From the NCBI RefSeq assembly GCF_016656965.1, contig NZ_CP067977.1, positions 1,178,001 through 1,242,000 of the forward strand: a DNA stretch of 64,000 bases. The letters are read 5' to 3'. The position numbers and the translations under genes were made by a program. The DNA comes from Brevundimonas vitisensis. GTDB taxonomy: Bacteria; Pseudomonadota; Alphaproteobacteria; Caulobacterales; Caulobacteraceae. Below, one piece after another: positions 9,012 to 17,794 of the stretch. The first letter of the stretch is position 1. Each line of letters begins with the position of its first letter. The notes beneath the pieces were generated by a model, which was not told the DNA's origin, did no database searches, and saw only the letters and a list, made by a program, of their open reading frames with translations.

Positions 9012-9794
9012 ATGTCCGTCGCTCGTCTGGGTCTGCTGCTTTTCGCCGTCGTGAGCATGGGAGTGGCCGTGGCCGCCTTCGTCGCGCGCGGCACCATGAC
9101 CTCGGCTCCCGGTCCTGTGCCGCGGCTGATCGACGACCTGGTCGTGGTGGAGCTGTTCACCAGCCAGGGGTGCAATGCCTGCCCGCCCGCCAATGAGAAC
9201 CTGGCCGCCCTCGCCCGCCGGGCCGACATCCTGGCCCTCAGCTGGGGGGTCACATACTGGGATCAGCTCGGCTGGCGCGATACCTTTGCCGATCCGGCCT
9301 ATACCCGGCGCCAGCGCGACTATCAGCGCGGGCTGGGCACGGCCAATGTCTGGACGCCCCAGATCGTCGTCGACGGGCGCGACCATGTCGTGGGCCAGCG
9401 GATGGCCGAGATCGAACGGCTGCTGCGGGCCCATCGGCCGGGAACCGGCCCTGTGATCCGCTTCGATGCCCGGGGTCAGGCGGTCGGTCTGGCCGGTGGC
9501 TCAAGCCCCGAGCGGCCTGCCGACGTCTGGCTGGTGCGTTATGATCCGCGCACCGTCGAGGTGCCGGTTCGACGCGGCGAGAATGGCGGTCGCACGCTTC
9601 CCCATGCCCATGTGGTTCGCCAGTTGGTGCGGCTGGGGCCCTGGACCGGTCAGACCGTCGGCTATCGCCTGCCGCCCGGTGCCGACGGCCTGCACACGGC
9701 GATCCTGGTCCAGGGGCCGAACGGCGGTCCGATCCTGTCGGCGGCCAAGGGTCAGGGCACCCGCCGCACGGCCCGGATGCTGACCGCGCCATAG
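9012..9794 (+). CDS. DUF1223 thioredoxin-fold secreted protein
   Basis: 260-residue protein with an N-terminal signal or anchor helix (LGLLLFAVVSMGVAVAAFVA) and the DUF1223 hallmark VVVELFTSQGCNACPPANENLAALA, a thioredoxin-like C-x-x-C-P site. This is followed by LSWGVTYWDQLGWRDTFADPAYTRRQRDY and TPQIVVDG. Family members are periplasmic and of unknown function; a redox role is inferred only from the fold. Its last 43 bp would overlap the convergent MFS transporter gene. Confidence 0.9.
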   Translation: MSVARLGLLLFAVVSMGVAVAAFVARGTMTSAPGPVPRLIDDLVVVELFTSQGCNACPPANENLAALARRADILALSWGVTYWDQLGWRDTFADPAYTRRQRDYQRGLGTANVWTPQIVVDGRDHVVGQRMAEIERLLRAHRPGTGPVIRFDARGQAVGLAGGSSPERPADVWLVRYDPRTVEVPVRRGENGGRTLPHAHVVRQLVRLGPWTGQTVGYRLPPGADGLHTAILVQGPNGGPILSAAKGQGTRRTARMLTAP

Positions 9795-11005
9795 ACAGCG
9801 AACAGGGCAGCCGCTCCGAAGACCAGTCGCAGGTCGCCGCCCGCCAGCGCCAGGGTGGCCAGCCCGACCAACGGCGCCACCACCTGGGCCGAAGTGATGG
9901 CGATGTTCATGACGCCCAGATCGCGCCCGGCATTGCCTCGGCTGGGCAGGACTTCGGCGATCAGAGCATTGTCGACGATGCCGTAGAGACCGGCTCCCAT
10001 GCCGAACAGGATCTGACCGGCCAGTGGGCCGGGCCAGGTCGGAAACAGCGCCATGGTCAGAGCGCCCGCCGCGACGGTCAGTCCGCCGATCAGAACGAAG
10101 ATCCGCCGCCGCGCCAGCCGGTCCGACAGATAGCCGCCGATCAGCCCCGTGATGATCGAGGTGCCTGTCGATGCCGTGATCAGCCAGCCCAGCACCGCCT
10201 CGGGCCTCTGGTCCGGCCAGACGGTGGCAATGGCGGTCTCCTGCTGCAGAAAGAACAGTAGATACAGCACATTCATCGCCACGGCCGTCTGCACCGAGAA
10301 CCGCGACAGAAAGGCAACCAGGAAGTCGCGGTCCCGCAAGGCCACCATGGACCACACCCGCTCGACGGGGGGCAGGGTGACGGCGACGCGCCGCCGGCGT
10401 CCGGCCATGACGATAAAGGGCGTGATCAACAGGCTCATGCCCGCAGCGACGGCCCACAGGCGGCTTTCCTCGGTCTGCAGCCAGACCCCCAGGATCAGGG
10501 CTCCGAACAATGTGGCCAGCGGATAGGCGAGGCCGGTGAACCCCGACACCAATCCCTTCTGGCTGGAGGGAATATGGTCGGCCAGCACGGCCATCAGCGG
10601 ATTGATCATCAGGTTCAGGCTGAGCTGAAGCAGGATCACCGCCACCAGCAGTCCGGTCGGGCTGTCGGCACGATAGATCAGGCCATAGCAGACCAGGCTG
10701 GCCACCAGTCCCGCCAGGATCCAGGGCCAGCGTCCTCCCATCCTGCGACGCGTCAGGTCGGATGCCGCGCCCACGGCGATATTCGACAGGCCGGCGGCGA
10801 CCGAGCCCCACAGAGCGACCTGGCCCAGAAGCGCGGCCTTGCCCGCCGGATCGATCGCTTCGGCCTTCAGCGGCAGAAGCAGGGTCAACAGCGGGATGAA
10901 GGCGATAAAGGCCCCGATCTGGGCCCCGGTGTAACTCAGAATAAAGGGCGCAGAGGCCCGTGCCAGCACTGGATCGTCGGAGGCGGTCGGGGGGGCGCTG
11001 GACAT
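9752..11005 (-). CDS. MFS transporter, probable sugar/oligosaccharide uptake
   Basis: About 417 residues with twelve hydrophobic segments of the major facilitator type (for example GAFIAFIPLLTLLLPL, IITGLIGGYLSDRLARRRIFVLIGG). The loop SDLTRRRMGGRWPWILAG between helices 2 and 3 matches the glycoside-pentoside-hexuronide/maltose type rather than a drug pump. It lies directly after the TonB receptor gene in the same direction, behind a terminator-like hairpin, and completes a receptor/regulator/glucanase locus. Start is uncertain: ATG at 11005 or 11041, neither with a good ribosome site. The 3' end overlaps the convergent DUF1223 gene by 43 bp. Confidence 0.85.
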   Translation of the reverse strand: MSSAPPTASDDPVLARASAPFILSYTGAQIGAFIAFIPLLTLLLPLKAEAIDPAGKAALLGQVALWGSVAAGLSNIAVGAASDLTRRRMGGRWPWILAGLVASLVCYGLIYRADSPTGLLVAVILLQLSLNLMINPLMAVLADHIPSSQKGLVSGFTGLAYPLATLFGALILGVWLQTEESRLWAVAAGMSLLITPFIVMAGRRRRVAVTLPPVERVWSMVALRDRDFLVAFLSRFSVQTAVAMNVLYLLFFLQQETAIATVWPDQRPEAVLGWLITASTGTSIITGLIGGYLSDRLARRRIFVLIGGLTVAAGALTMALFPTWPGPLAGQILFGMGAGLYGIVDNALIAEVLPSRGNAGRDLGVMNIAITSAQVVAPLVGLATLALAGGDLRLVFGAAALFAVYGAVSIRAVRRVP

Positions 11006-11046
11006 CGACCCGACACTGGCGCCTTGGCGGCCTCCTGTCATCGGCA

Positions 11047-11079
11047 GAAAAAGAAACGCCGCCCCGGTGAGGGGCGGCG
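11047..11079 (-). terminator. Rho-independent terminator after the TonB receptor gene
   Basis: CGCCGCCCC/GGGGCGGCG, a 9-bp stem with a five-base loop, followed on the minus strand by TTTCTTTTT. It sits between the receptor stop and the MFS start, so the transporter is either expressed at a lower level by read-through or has its own promoter. Confidence 0.8.
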
Positions 11080-11110
11080 CAAGGGGGGGTCGTCTATAGG
11101 GAAGTGAGGA

Positions 11111-13780
11111 TCAGAACTGGTAACGCACGCGTGCGCCAAAGGTTCTGGGCCGGGTGAAAAAGCGCGTGTTGTCGAACTGGGTGATGATGATCGCGGCCTC
11201 GTGCACCTCATCGGTGACGTTGTTCACATAGGCCTCGAAACGCAGGCGGTCGTTGATCGGCGGGGTCCAGCCGGCACCCGCGTCAAAGGTCCAATAACCC
11301 CCCACTTCATCATCCAGCCGCAGGCGCGGGTTGTTCTGCTGCTGATAGTCCTGGCCATTGAAGATGGTCATGTACTGGGACGACCGGTAGCCCGCCGAGA
11401 TGACGTAGTCGAACAGCCCGTAGCGCTCGGTCGGGACCGCCTGGCTGAAACTCATGTTGAACTGCCACTCGGGCGAACGGGGCAGCGTCTTGCCGTCGAT
11501 CGACTGGAACACCGCCTCGGTCGGGGCCACGTCGGCCTGGAAGCGGAAGTCCTGAATCTCTTCGGCGTCGATCACCTCAGCCTTCAGATACAGCAGGCTG
11601 AAGTCCAGTCCGATGTTGTACGGCAGGTCGAAACCGCCATCCAGCTGCGCACCATAGATGCGCGAGTCGGCCGCGTTGTAGGAGTAGGAGATGACCAGGG
11701 CCAGCGAGGTGTCGTTGGGGATCGGCACCGAACCGGGTCCGCCCAGGAAGTCCACGATCTGGGCCACCGACAGCAGCGACGTCAGAACCTGGTCCTTGTA
11801 GTCGTTATAGAAGATCGAGCCGTTCAGCCGGGTCTTCACCCCGCCCCACCAGAACTCGTTCTTGGACCCGACCTCGTACAGGGTGACCGTCTCGGGATCA
11901 TAGGTCGGCGCGATGCCGGCATTGCCGATGTTGTCGTTGAACCCGCCCGACTTGTTGCCGGTCGCGATCAGGCCATAGACCAGGTTGTCGGGCGTCACGT
12001 CGTATTCGGCCCGGATACGCCAGTCGACGAAGTCGGCCTGCATGTCGCCGACCTGCTGGAAGATCTGGCCGGTAAACGGCACGGCATAGGTCAGGCGGCC
12101 GTCCGGCGGACAGTTCCAGAAGTCACCGGTGACGGTGTCCAGACAGGCCGGCGGATTGGCGGCACCGCCCGGCACGGGGCCGTTGGCGAAGATGTCGTCG
12201 ATGTTGTCGCGCGCCCCGAACTGCGACACGCCGTTGAAGTAGAAGGTGACGATCTCGGCTTCGCTGATGCTGCCGTCGCCATTGGTGTCGGGGTTGATGA
12301 TGGTCCGGTCGCGCCCGGCGAACTCAAAGCCTTCGGTACCGACGCGCACCCCGCCGCAGCAGGCGAAGCCGTCGCCGCCGATCGCGAAGCCATAGCGGGC
12401 CGCCACGCCCCGGCGGCTCTTTTCGTCCTCGGTATAGCGGGCCCCGACGGTCATCCGGAACCGGTCGGTGAAGTCATAGGTCGCGTCGGCGTACAGCGCC
12501 CAGGATTCGGTATCCACGTCGGGCATGTTGAACTCGACGCCCTGGAAGAACAGGCCGCGGTCGCCGGTCGAGCCCAGGAAGGAGTACTGGTCTTCCTTCA
12601 TATAGAAGGCCCCCGCGCTCCAGATCAGCGGCCCTTCGTTGTCGTAGAAGCGCAGTTCGTGGGTGCGCGACTGGCTGTCCGTGATCGACTGGAAGCGCGA
12701 GAAATTGTCCAGCGTCTCGTTCAGACCGCCCGGCCCGGTCAGATTGTCCAGCACCCCTTCATAGAACGGCGAAAGGGGCGTCGCCGCCTGATAGTTATAG
12801 ACCAGGTCGCGATAGCTGGCCGTGTATTCGATATCGAACAGGTCGCCGTCATAGTTGACCGTCGCCTTGGCCCCCCAGTGGCGGGTGTCCAGGTCCGGGG
12901 TAAAGGCGCGGCCGATCACCCGGCGCGGGTCTCGGATGTCGTCGGGATTGATGCCCTCGCCCAGCGGGTTGGCATAGTTGGTGCCGGTGTAGCCGGTGCC
13001 GGTCTCGTTGATCCAGTCGGCCGCCAGCAGGACGCTGAGCCGCTCGGTCGGCTGATACAGCAGTTGCACGCGCGCGGCATTGTTGTCTTCGGCTTCGGCA
13101 CCGCCGACGCCCGCCGGACCCACGTCCTCGTAATAGGCGTCGTGCTCCAGGTGATAGCCGGCGATGCGGATCGCGGCCTTGTCGCCGATGGGGAAGTTGA
13201 CCATCCCCTGGATCATCCGCTGGTCATAGTTGCCGACCTCGGCCTCGACCGAGCTGTCGACGATGCCCAGGCCCGGACGCCACGGGACGATGTTCACCGT
13301 GCCTGCCGTGGCGTTGCGGCCGCGCAGTGTGCCTTGCGGGCCGATGTTCACCTCGACGCGCTGAATGTCGAAGAAGGCCGAACCGATGCCCGCCGGACGC
13401 GGCAGATAGACGCCGTCGAAATGGGTCGCCGCCGCCGGATCGCCCAGCTCGGTGTTGTTGGAGGAGCCGACGCCGCGGATCCAGACCTCGATATTGCCGC
13501 CGTTGTTGGCGACCGACAGACCAGGCACGCGCCCTTCCAGGTCGGTCAGGTCCTGAACGCCTACCGCGCTGAGATCCAGTCCGCTGAGCACCACGGCCGT
13601 GCCGGCATAATCCTGCAGATCCTGCTCGCGGCGTTCGGCGGTGACGATGACCACATCGACGTCGGTGGCCTCGGGCTCATTGGCCGGGTCCTGGCTGGTC
13701 GCATTGGCGTTCTGGGCCAGAACGGGCGTGGCCAGCGCCATGGCGACGCCGCACAGCAGTGCGGTTCTCAGCTTTCTCAT
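11111..13780 (-). CDS. TonB-dependent receptor with an EF-hand-like loop
   Basis: 889-residue outer-membrane receptor for active uptake of a substrate, probably a beta-glucan oligosaccharide. It has a signal peptide (MRKLRTALLCGVAMALATPVLAQ), a plug domain from about residue 50 (TAERREQDLQDYAGTAVVL, GRVPGLSV) and a 22-strand barrel ending in the required terminal aromatic (ARVRYQF). Ribosome site GGAAGGAAC precedes the ATG. Residues 498-509 (D-T-N-G-D-G-S-I-S-E-A-E) form a perfect EF-hand calcium loop in what should be an external loop, and a two-Cys segment (CLDTVTGDFWNC) lies about 45 residues later. Divergent from the LacI regulator with a palindromic operator between them. Confidence 0.93.
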   Translation of the reverse strand: MRKLRTALLCGVAMALATPVLAQNANATSQDPANEPEATDVDVVIVTAERREQDLQDYAGTAVVLSGLDLSAVGVQDLTDLEGRVPGLSVANNGGNIEVWIRGVGSSNNTELGDPAAATHFDGVYLPRPAGIGSAFFDIQRVEVNIGPQGTLRGRNATAGTVNIVPWRPGLGIVDSSVEAEVGNYDQRMIQGMVNFPIGDKAAIRIAGYHLEHDAYYEDVGPAGVGGAEAEDNNAARVQLLYQPTERLSVLLAADWINETGTGYTGTNYANPLGEGINPDDIRDPRRVIGRAFTPDLDTRHWGAKATVNYDGDLFDIEYTASYRDLVYNYQAATPLSPFYEGVLDNLTGPGGLNETLDNFSRFQSITDSQSRTHELRFYDNEGPLIWSAGAFYMKEDQYSFLGSTGDRGLFFQGVEFNMPDVDTESWALYADATYDFTDRFRMTVGARYTEDEKSRRGVAARYGFAIGGDGFACCGGVRVGTEGFEFAGRDRTIINPDTNGDGSISEAEIVTFYFNGVSQFGARDNIDDIFANGPVPGGAANPPACLDTVTGDFWNCPPDGRLTYAVPFTGQIFQQVGDMQADFVDWRIRAEYDVTPDNLVYGLIATGNKSGGFNDNIGNAGIAPTYDPETVTLYEVGSKNEFWWGGVKTRLNGSIFYNDYKDQVLTSLLSVAQIVDFLGGPGSVPIPNDTSLALVISYSYNAADSRIYGAQLDGGFDLPYNIGLDFSLLYLKAEVIDAEEIQDFRFQADVAPTEAVFQSIDGKTLPRSPEWQFNMSFSQAVPTERYGLFDYVISAGYRSSQYMTIFNGQDYQQQNNPRLRLDDEVGGYWTFDAGAGWTPPINDRLRFEAYVNNVTDEVHEAAIIITQFDNTRFFTRPRTFGARVRYQF

Positions 13781-13841
13781 CCTGATGTTCCTTCCCTATG
13801 CGGCTGCTTGTGATCGCCGCTTGCCTTACATCCGCCACCGT

Positions 13842-13857
13842 TTGACAACGTTGTCAA
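13842..13857. promoter_or_regulatory. LacI-family operator, perfect 16-bp palindrome
   Basis: TTGACAACGTTGTCAA is a perfect inverted repeat centred on CG, as expected for a LacI-family operator. It lies between the divergent receptor gene (62 bp from its ATG) and the LacI regulator gene (92 bp from its ATG). Its first six bases, TTGACA, also match a -35 element on both strands, so bound repressor would block both promoters. A 14-of-16 match lies before the GH16 gene at 15034. Confidence 0.8.
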
Positions 13858-13948
13858 GACCGGATGAAACTGTGCCCGATCACAGCGGATCGCAGGCCCC
13901 ATGGCCGCCTGACTTTCCGAACAACGAGAATCGCCGACAAGGGCAGGC

Positions 13949-14992
13949 ATGACAAAGGTCACAATCCGGCACGTCGCCGAAGAGGCAGGCGTCGCGGTCA
14001 AGACGGTTTCCCGCGTCGTCAATGGCGAACCGAACGTCACCCGGGACCTGCGCGACCGGGTCGAACGGGCTGTCGAGAAGCTGGGCTATGTCCCCAGTAT
14101 GGCGGCACGGCGCATGGGCGGATCGCGGTCCTATATGCTGGTCGCCCTGAACGACCGGCGAAACACCATCAACAACTGGCAGAGCGGGCGCGGCAACGAC
14201 TGGATCGACCAGATGCTGCACGGGGCTATGCTGATGTGCGAGAGCCACGGCTATCGCATGCTGTTCGAACTGGTGGACGCGGCCTCGCAGGATCTGGACC
14301 GGCGCGTCGTCGCCATCCTGTCGGCGCTGCAGCCCGACGGGCTGATCCTGACCCCGCCGCATTCCCAGAACGAGGCCCTGGTGCAGATGCTGCTGCGCCG
14401 AAATGTGCCGGTGGTGCGGATGGGCGTGCCCGGACATGGCCTGGGTGTCGGCGTTCACATGGACGACCGGGCTGCGGCCTTCGAGGCAACCTGTCACCTG
14501 ATCGATCTGGGCCATCGCCGGATCGGCTTCATCGCCGGCAGTGAGCGGTTTGCCGCCAGTGAGGCGCGGCGGCGGGGCTATCTGGACGCCCTGGCTCAAG
14601 GCGGGCTGGCGCGCGACGAAAGTCTGGAAGCCCCCGGCGACTTCACCTTTGAAAGCGGGCTGGAGGCGGCCTCGACGCTGTTGAGCCGGGACACTCCCCC
14701 GACCGCCATCCTGGCCAGCAACGACGAAATGGCCCTGGCCGTCCTTCATGCCGCCCCGCGATTTGGCAAGACGGTGCCCGGCGATCTATCGGTGATCAGT
14801 TTCGACGACACGCCCGGCATCCGGCTCAGCGTCCCGGCCCTGACCAGCATCCGCCAGCCGATCTCGGAGATGGCGTCACGCGCCGCAGAACTGCTGATCG
14901 CCGCCAGCCGCGACGGACCGGTCGAGGCGAAGGATCACATCCTGCCCTTTGGCCTGATCGTGCGGGGTTCGACCGCCCCGCCCGCCGCATGA
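13949..14992 (+). CDS. LacI-family transcriptional regulator
   Basis: 347 residues. The N-terminal helix-turn-helix (MTKVTIRHVAEEAGVAVKTVSRVVNGEP) is followed by the hinge helix (VPSMAARRMGG) and a periplasmic-binding-protein-like ligand domain with GLILTPPHSQNE, RMGVPGHGLGVGVHMDDRAA, HRRIGFIAG, ASNDEMALAVLHAA and ISFDDTP. It is flanked by the TonB receptor gene (divergent) and the GH16 gene (same strand, 145 bp downstream). Both gaps carry the same palindrome, so it most likely represses this locus and itself until a sugar is bound. The inducer is inferred to be a beta-glucan breakdown product. Confidence 0.93.
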   Translation: MTKVTIRHVAEEAGVAVKTVSRVVNGEPNVTRDLRDRVERAVEKLGYVPSMAARRMGGSRSYMLVALNDRRNTINNWQSGRGNDWIDQMLHGAMLMCESHGYRMLFELVDAASQDLDRRVVAILSALQPDGLILTPPHSQNEALVQMLLRRNVPVVRMGVPGHGLGVGVHMDDRAAAFEATCHLIDLGHRRIGFIAGSERFAASEARRRGYLDALAQGGLARDESLEAPGDFTFESGLEAASTLLSRDTPPTAILASNDEMALAVLHAAPRFGKTVPGDLSVISFDDTPGIRLSVPALTSIRQPISEMASRAAELLIAASRDGPVEAKDHILPFGLIVRGSTAPPAA

Positions 14993-15033
14993 GCCCGCTG
15001 CCTTTCACCGCAGACCCGCCCCGTCCCCGGACA

Positions 15034-15049
15034 TTGACAGCGTTGTCTA
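15034..15049. promoter_or_regulatory. Second LacI-family operator before the GH16 gene
   Basis: TTGACAGCGTTGTCTA matches the palindrome at 13842 at 14 of 16 positions and keeps the CG centre. It lies 88 bp before the GH16 start. The shared site supports one regulon for receptor, regulator and glucanase. Confidence 0.75.
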
Positions 15050-15137
15050 ACGGGGATTGCCTTACCGTCCGACCCGACTTCAGACCGACGCTGGCACCGT
15101 CTGATCGGACGACAGCCGCCGCACAGAGGAAACACGC

Positions 15138-15989
15138 ATGATGATCCGATCGCTCGCCGTCGCCGCCCTGTCGGCTTTCAGCCTCGCCGTCCCCGCCTCT
15201 GCCCTGGCCCAGGCCGTCGACGACGGTCTGTCGGGTTATCGGCTGGTCTGGTCCGACGAGTTCAATACCGACGGCCTGCCCGACCCGGCCAAATGGACCT
15301 ATGACACCGACCGCAATGCGGCGGGCTGGTACAACAACGAGCGCCAGTATTACGCCGCCAACCGTCCCGAGAACGCCCGCGTCGAGAACGGCGTGCTGAT
15401 CATCGAGGCGCGGCGAGAGCGTCTGGACCGCACCACCTTCCCGGACTGGGGCAATCAGGAATACACCTCTGCCCGCCTGGTCACGCGGGGCCTGGGCGAA
15501 TGGACCTATGGCTTCTACGAAGTGCGGGCCAAGGTGCCGTGCGGGCGAGGCACCTGGCCGGCCGCCTGGCTGTTGCCGGCCGGAAACTTCAACTGGCCGG
15601 CGGGTGGCGAGATCGACATCCTGGAACACGTCGGCCACGATCCGGGTCAGGTCCACGGCACTGTCCACACCACCCGCTACAACCACTCGCGCGGGACCGA
15701 GCGTGGCGGCGACATGCGGGTGCGCGATGCCTGCGACGCCTTCCACCGGTATCAGGTGCTGTGGACGCCCGAGGCGATCAATTTCGGCGTCGACGACGTG
15801 GGCTTCTACTCATTCCGCAACGACGGGCGCGGCAATCCCGACACTTGGCCCTTCGACCACCCCTTCTACATGATCCTGAACATCGCGGTCGGCGGCGTCT
15901 GGGGCGGGGCCGAGGGCATCGACAACAACGCCTTTCCCCAGCGCATGGAGGTCGACTACGTCCGCGTCTTCCAGCGCCCGGCCGACTGA
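15138..15989 (+). CDS. Secreted GH16 endo-beta-glucanase (laminarinase type)
   Basis: 283 residues: signal peptide (to about AQ at 25), then a GH16 jelly roll beginning YRLVWSDEFNTDGLPDPAKWTYD. The catalytic box is E158-I-D160-I-L-E163-H, the bulged ExDxxE form typical of beta-1,3- and mixed-linkage glucanases, with nucleophile E158 and acid/base E163. WYNNERQYY and the GTVHTTRYNH stretch fit laminarinase-type members. The start may be either of two adjacent ATGs. Operator-controlled and next to the LacI gene; it should cut extracellular or periplasmic glucan for uptake via the TonB receptor. Linkage specificity is inferred. Confidence 0.92.
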   Translation: MMIRSLAVAALSAFSLAVPASALAQAVDDGLSGYRLVWSDEFNTDGLPDPAKWTYDTDRNAAGWYNNERQYYAANRPENARVENGVLIIEARRERLDRTTFPDWGNQEYTSARLVTRGLGEWTYGFYEVRAKVPCGRGTWPAAWLLPAGNFNWPAGGEIDILEHVGHDPGQVHGTVHTTRYNHSRGTERGGDMRVRDACDAFHRYQVLWTPEAINFGVDDVGFYSFRNDGRGNPDTWPFDHPFYMILNIAVGGVWGGAEGIDNNAFPQRMEVDYVRVFQRPAD

Positions 15990-16039
15990 TACGTCAGAAA
16001 CGGACGCACCCCTCGGTCATCACCGCCCCTCACAGACGA

Positions 16040-16054
16040 GAACATATTGCGAAC
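16040..16054 (+). promoter_or_regulatory. LexA (SOS) box upstream of recA
   Basis: GAAC-ATATTGC-GAAC is an exact match to the alphaproteobacterial LexA consensus (GAAC-N7-GAAC, equal to GTTC-N7-GTTC on the other strand). It lies 47 bp before the recA start, a usual position for repression of recA. Confidence 0.88.
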
Positions 16055-16100
16055 CAGAACAAACCATGCACATAGTCAGTCTCACTGAGGGAGCGGGTCC

Positions 16101-17237
16101 ATGGCGGGTCTCTCCCGTAACCAGATGGGAATCATGGCAAGGGAGAGCGGCAAGGTGGCATCGCAGGCGGCATTGAAATTGGTCGGCAAGGAAGACGGCG
16201 ACAAGCAGCGCGCGCTGGAGGCGGCGATCGCACAGATCGACCGGGCCTTCGGCAAGGGCTCGGTCATGAAGCTGGGCAAGAACGGCGTGACGGAGGCCAT
16301 TCCTTCGGTCTCGACCGGCTCGCTAGGCCTGGACATGGCGCTCGGCATCGGCGGCCTGCCTCGCGGACGGGTGATCGAGGTGTTCGGTCCCGAAAGCTCG
16401 GGCAAGACCACCCTGGCCCTGCACACTGTGGCCGAAATTCAAAAGGCGGGCGGCGTCGCGGCCTTCGTTGATGCCGAACACGCCCTGGACCCCACCTATG
16501 CCCAGAAGCTGGGCGTCAACCTGGACGACCTGCTGGTCAGCCAGCCGGACACCGGTGAACAGGCCCTGGAGATTGTCGACACCCTGGTGCGCTCCGGTGC
16601 CGTGGACATTGTGGTGGTCGATTCCGTCGCGGCCCTGACGCCGCGCGCCGAGATCGAGGGCGAGATGGGCGACAGCCTGCCCGGCCTTCAGGCCCGTCTG
16701 ATGAGCCAGGCCCTGCGCAAGCTGACCGCCTCGATCAACAAGAGCCAGTGCATTGTCCTGTTCATCAACCAGATCCGGCACAAGATCGGCGTGATGTATG
16801 GATCGCCCGAGACCACCACGGGCGGCAATGCACTGAAATTCTATGCTTCGGTCCGTCTCGACATCCGCCGCACCGGCGCGATCAAGAACCGGGACGAGGT
16901 CGTGGGCAACACCACCCGGGTCAAGGTGGTCAAGAACAAGGTCGCCCCTCCGTTCCGCGAGGTCATCTTCGACATCATGTATGGCGAGGGCATCTCCAAA
17001 CTGGGCGAGATCATCGACCTGGGGGTCAAGGCTGGCGTCATCGAGAAGTCGGGCAGCTGGTTCAGCTATGACTCCACCCGCATCGGTCAGGGCCGCGAGA
17101 ATGTGCGCGAGTTCCTGAAGACCAATCCCGACATCGCCGCCTCGATCGAAAAGGCCGTGCGCGCCTCGACCAACAAGATTGCCGAGGAACTGCTGGGCAC
17201 CCCCGAACCCGACGAGGGCCAGGACCTGGAAGGCTAG
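16101..17237 (+). CDS. recA: Recombinase RecA
   Basis: DNA strand-exchange ATPase and LexA co-protease. It shows Walker [22 protein letters not shown], the L1 region with [21 protein letters not shown], and L2 with [37 protein letters not shown]. The C-terminus is acidic ([10 protein letters not shown]). As called it is 378 residues; relatives start near the later SQAALKLV, so ATG 16134 or GTG 16155 are alternatives. ATG 16101 has an AGGGAG ribosome site 7 bp upstream. Controlled by the SOS box at 16040 and ended by a strong terminator. Confidence 0.98.
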   Translation: MAGLSRNQMGIMARESGKVASQAALKLVGKEDGDKQRALEAAIAQIDRAFGKGSVMKLGKNGVTEAIPSVSTGSLGLDMALGIGGLPRGRVIEVFGPESSGKTTLALHTVAEIQKAGGVAAFVDAEHALDPTYAQKLGVNLDDLLVSQPDTGEQALEIVDTLVRSGAVDIVVVDSVAALTPRAEIEGEMGDSLPGLQARLMSQALRKLTASINKSQCIVLFINQIRHKIGVMYGSPETTTGGNALKFYASVRLDIRRTGAIKNRDEVVGNTTRVKVVKNKVAPPFREVIFDIMYGEGISKLGEIIDLGVKAGVIEKSGSWFSYDSTRIGQGRENVREFLKTNPDIAASIEKAVRASTNKIAEELLGTPEPDEGQDLEG

Positions 17238-17323
17238 TCCGACCGCAAGGGTCGTCATTTCAGATCTTCTCCGGCCGGGTCCCCGACCCGCCACCGACCC
17301 CGTGGGGCCGGGCCGGACGAAGC

Positions 17324-17355
17324 GGGCCGTCCGGTGAAAACCGGGCGGCCCTTTT
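17324..17355 (+). terminator. recA Rho-independent terminator
   Basis: GGGCCGTCCGGT - GAAAA-type loop - ACCGGGCGGCCC forms a 12-bp stem with one G-T wobble, followed by TTTTCT. It lies about 90 bp after the recA stop and just inside the end of the convergent DCC-family gene region. Confidence 0.85.
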
Positions 17356-17356
17356 C

Positions 17357-17743
17357 TCATGGCCGCTGGCGCCGGGCCTCCCACCGCGTCAGCCCGCGTT
17401 GCAGGCGGGGCCGCACTTTCAGGAAGACCAGGTACAGCCGCTCCAGAACGCGCAGGATCACCCGGTTGCGCGCCATCAGGCCCAGCGGCCGCAGCAGGGG
17501 GATGGCCCGCCACATGGCGGCAAAGGCCGCCGCCCCCGACAGCATCCGCCCGTCCTCCTGCGCATGGAACCGGGCCAGCAGGCTGGCCGCGTCGATCGGA
17601 CACGATATGGCCCCGCCTGCGGCATCGACGCCCGACACATCGACAAAGGCGATCGCCCCGCGCCGGTCCAGACGCCGCATCACCGCAATCTCGCGGCGAC
17701 ACAGCGGGCATTGCCCATCGAACCAGACGGTGACCTGTGGCAT
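17357..17743 (-). CDS. DCC-family thiol-disulfide oxidoreductase (DUF393)
   Basis: 128 residues starting MPQVTVWFDGQCPLCRREIAVMRRLDRRGAIAFVDVS, the defining DGxCPxC motif of the DCC family near the N-terminus. The later AFAAMWRAIPLLRPLG and C-terminal basic helix also fit. The family has a thioredoxin-like fold and is assumed to do thiol redox chemistry; no partner is known. Convergent with recA and divergent from the small acidic gene at 17795. Confidence 0.88.
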   Translation of the reverse strand: MPQVTVWFDGQCPLCRREIAVMRRLDRRGAIAFVDVSGVDAAGGAISCPIDAASLLARFHAQEDGRMLSGAAAFAAMWRAIPLLRPLGLMARNRVILRVLERLYLVFLKVRPRLQRGLTRWEARRQRP

Positions 17744-17794
17744 TCCCTGTCCTTAGGCCCGCGCCGGGCTGTTCGTCACCCCCTGGAAAGCCCC

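Noticed and set aside
11201..13813. An 870-codon open frame antisense to the TonB receptor gene
   Set aside because: It mirrors the receptor's codon pattern; the protein is low-complexity, rich in Arg/Gly/Val and without domains. High GC creates such frames.
13821..15065. Shared TTGCCTTAC word near both LacI operators
   Set aside because: It lies in opposite orientation relative to the operators and the genes, so chance is likely.
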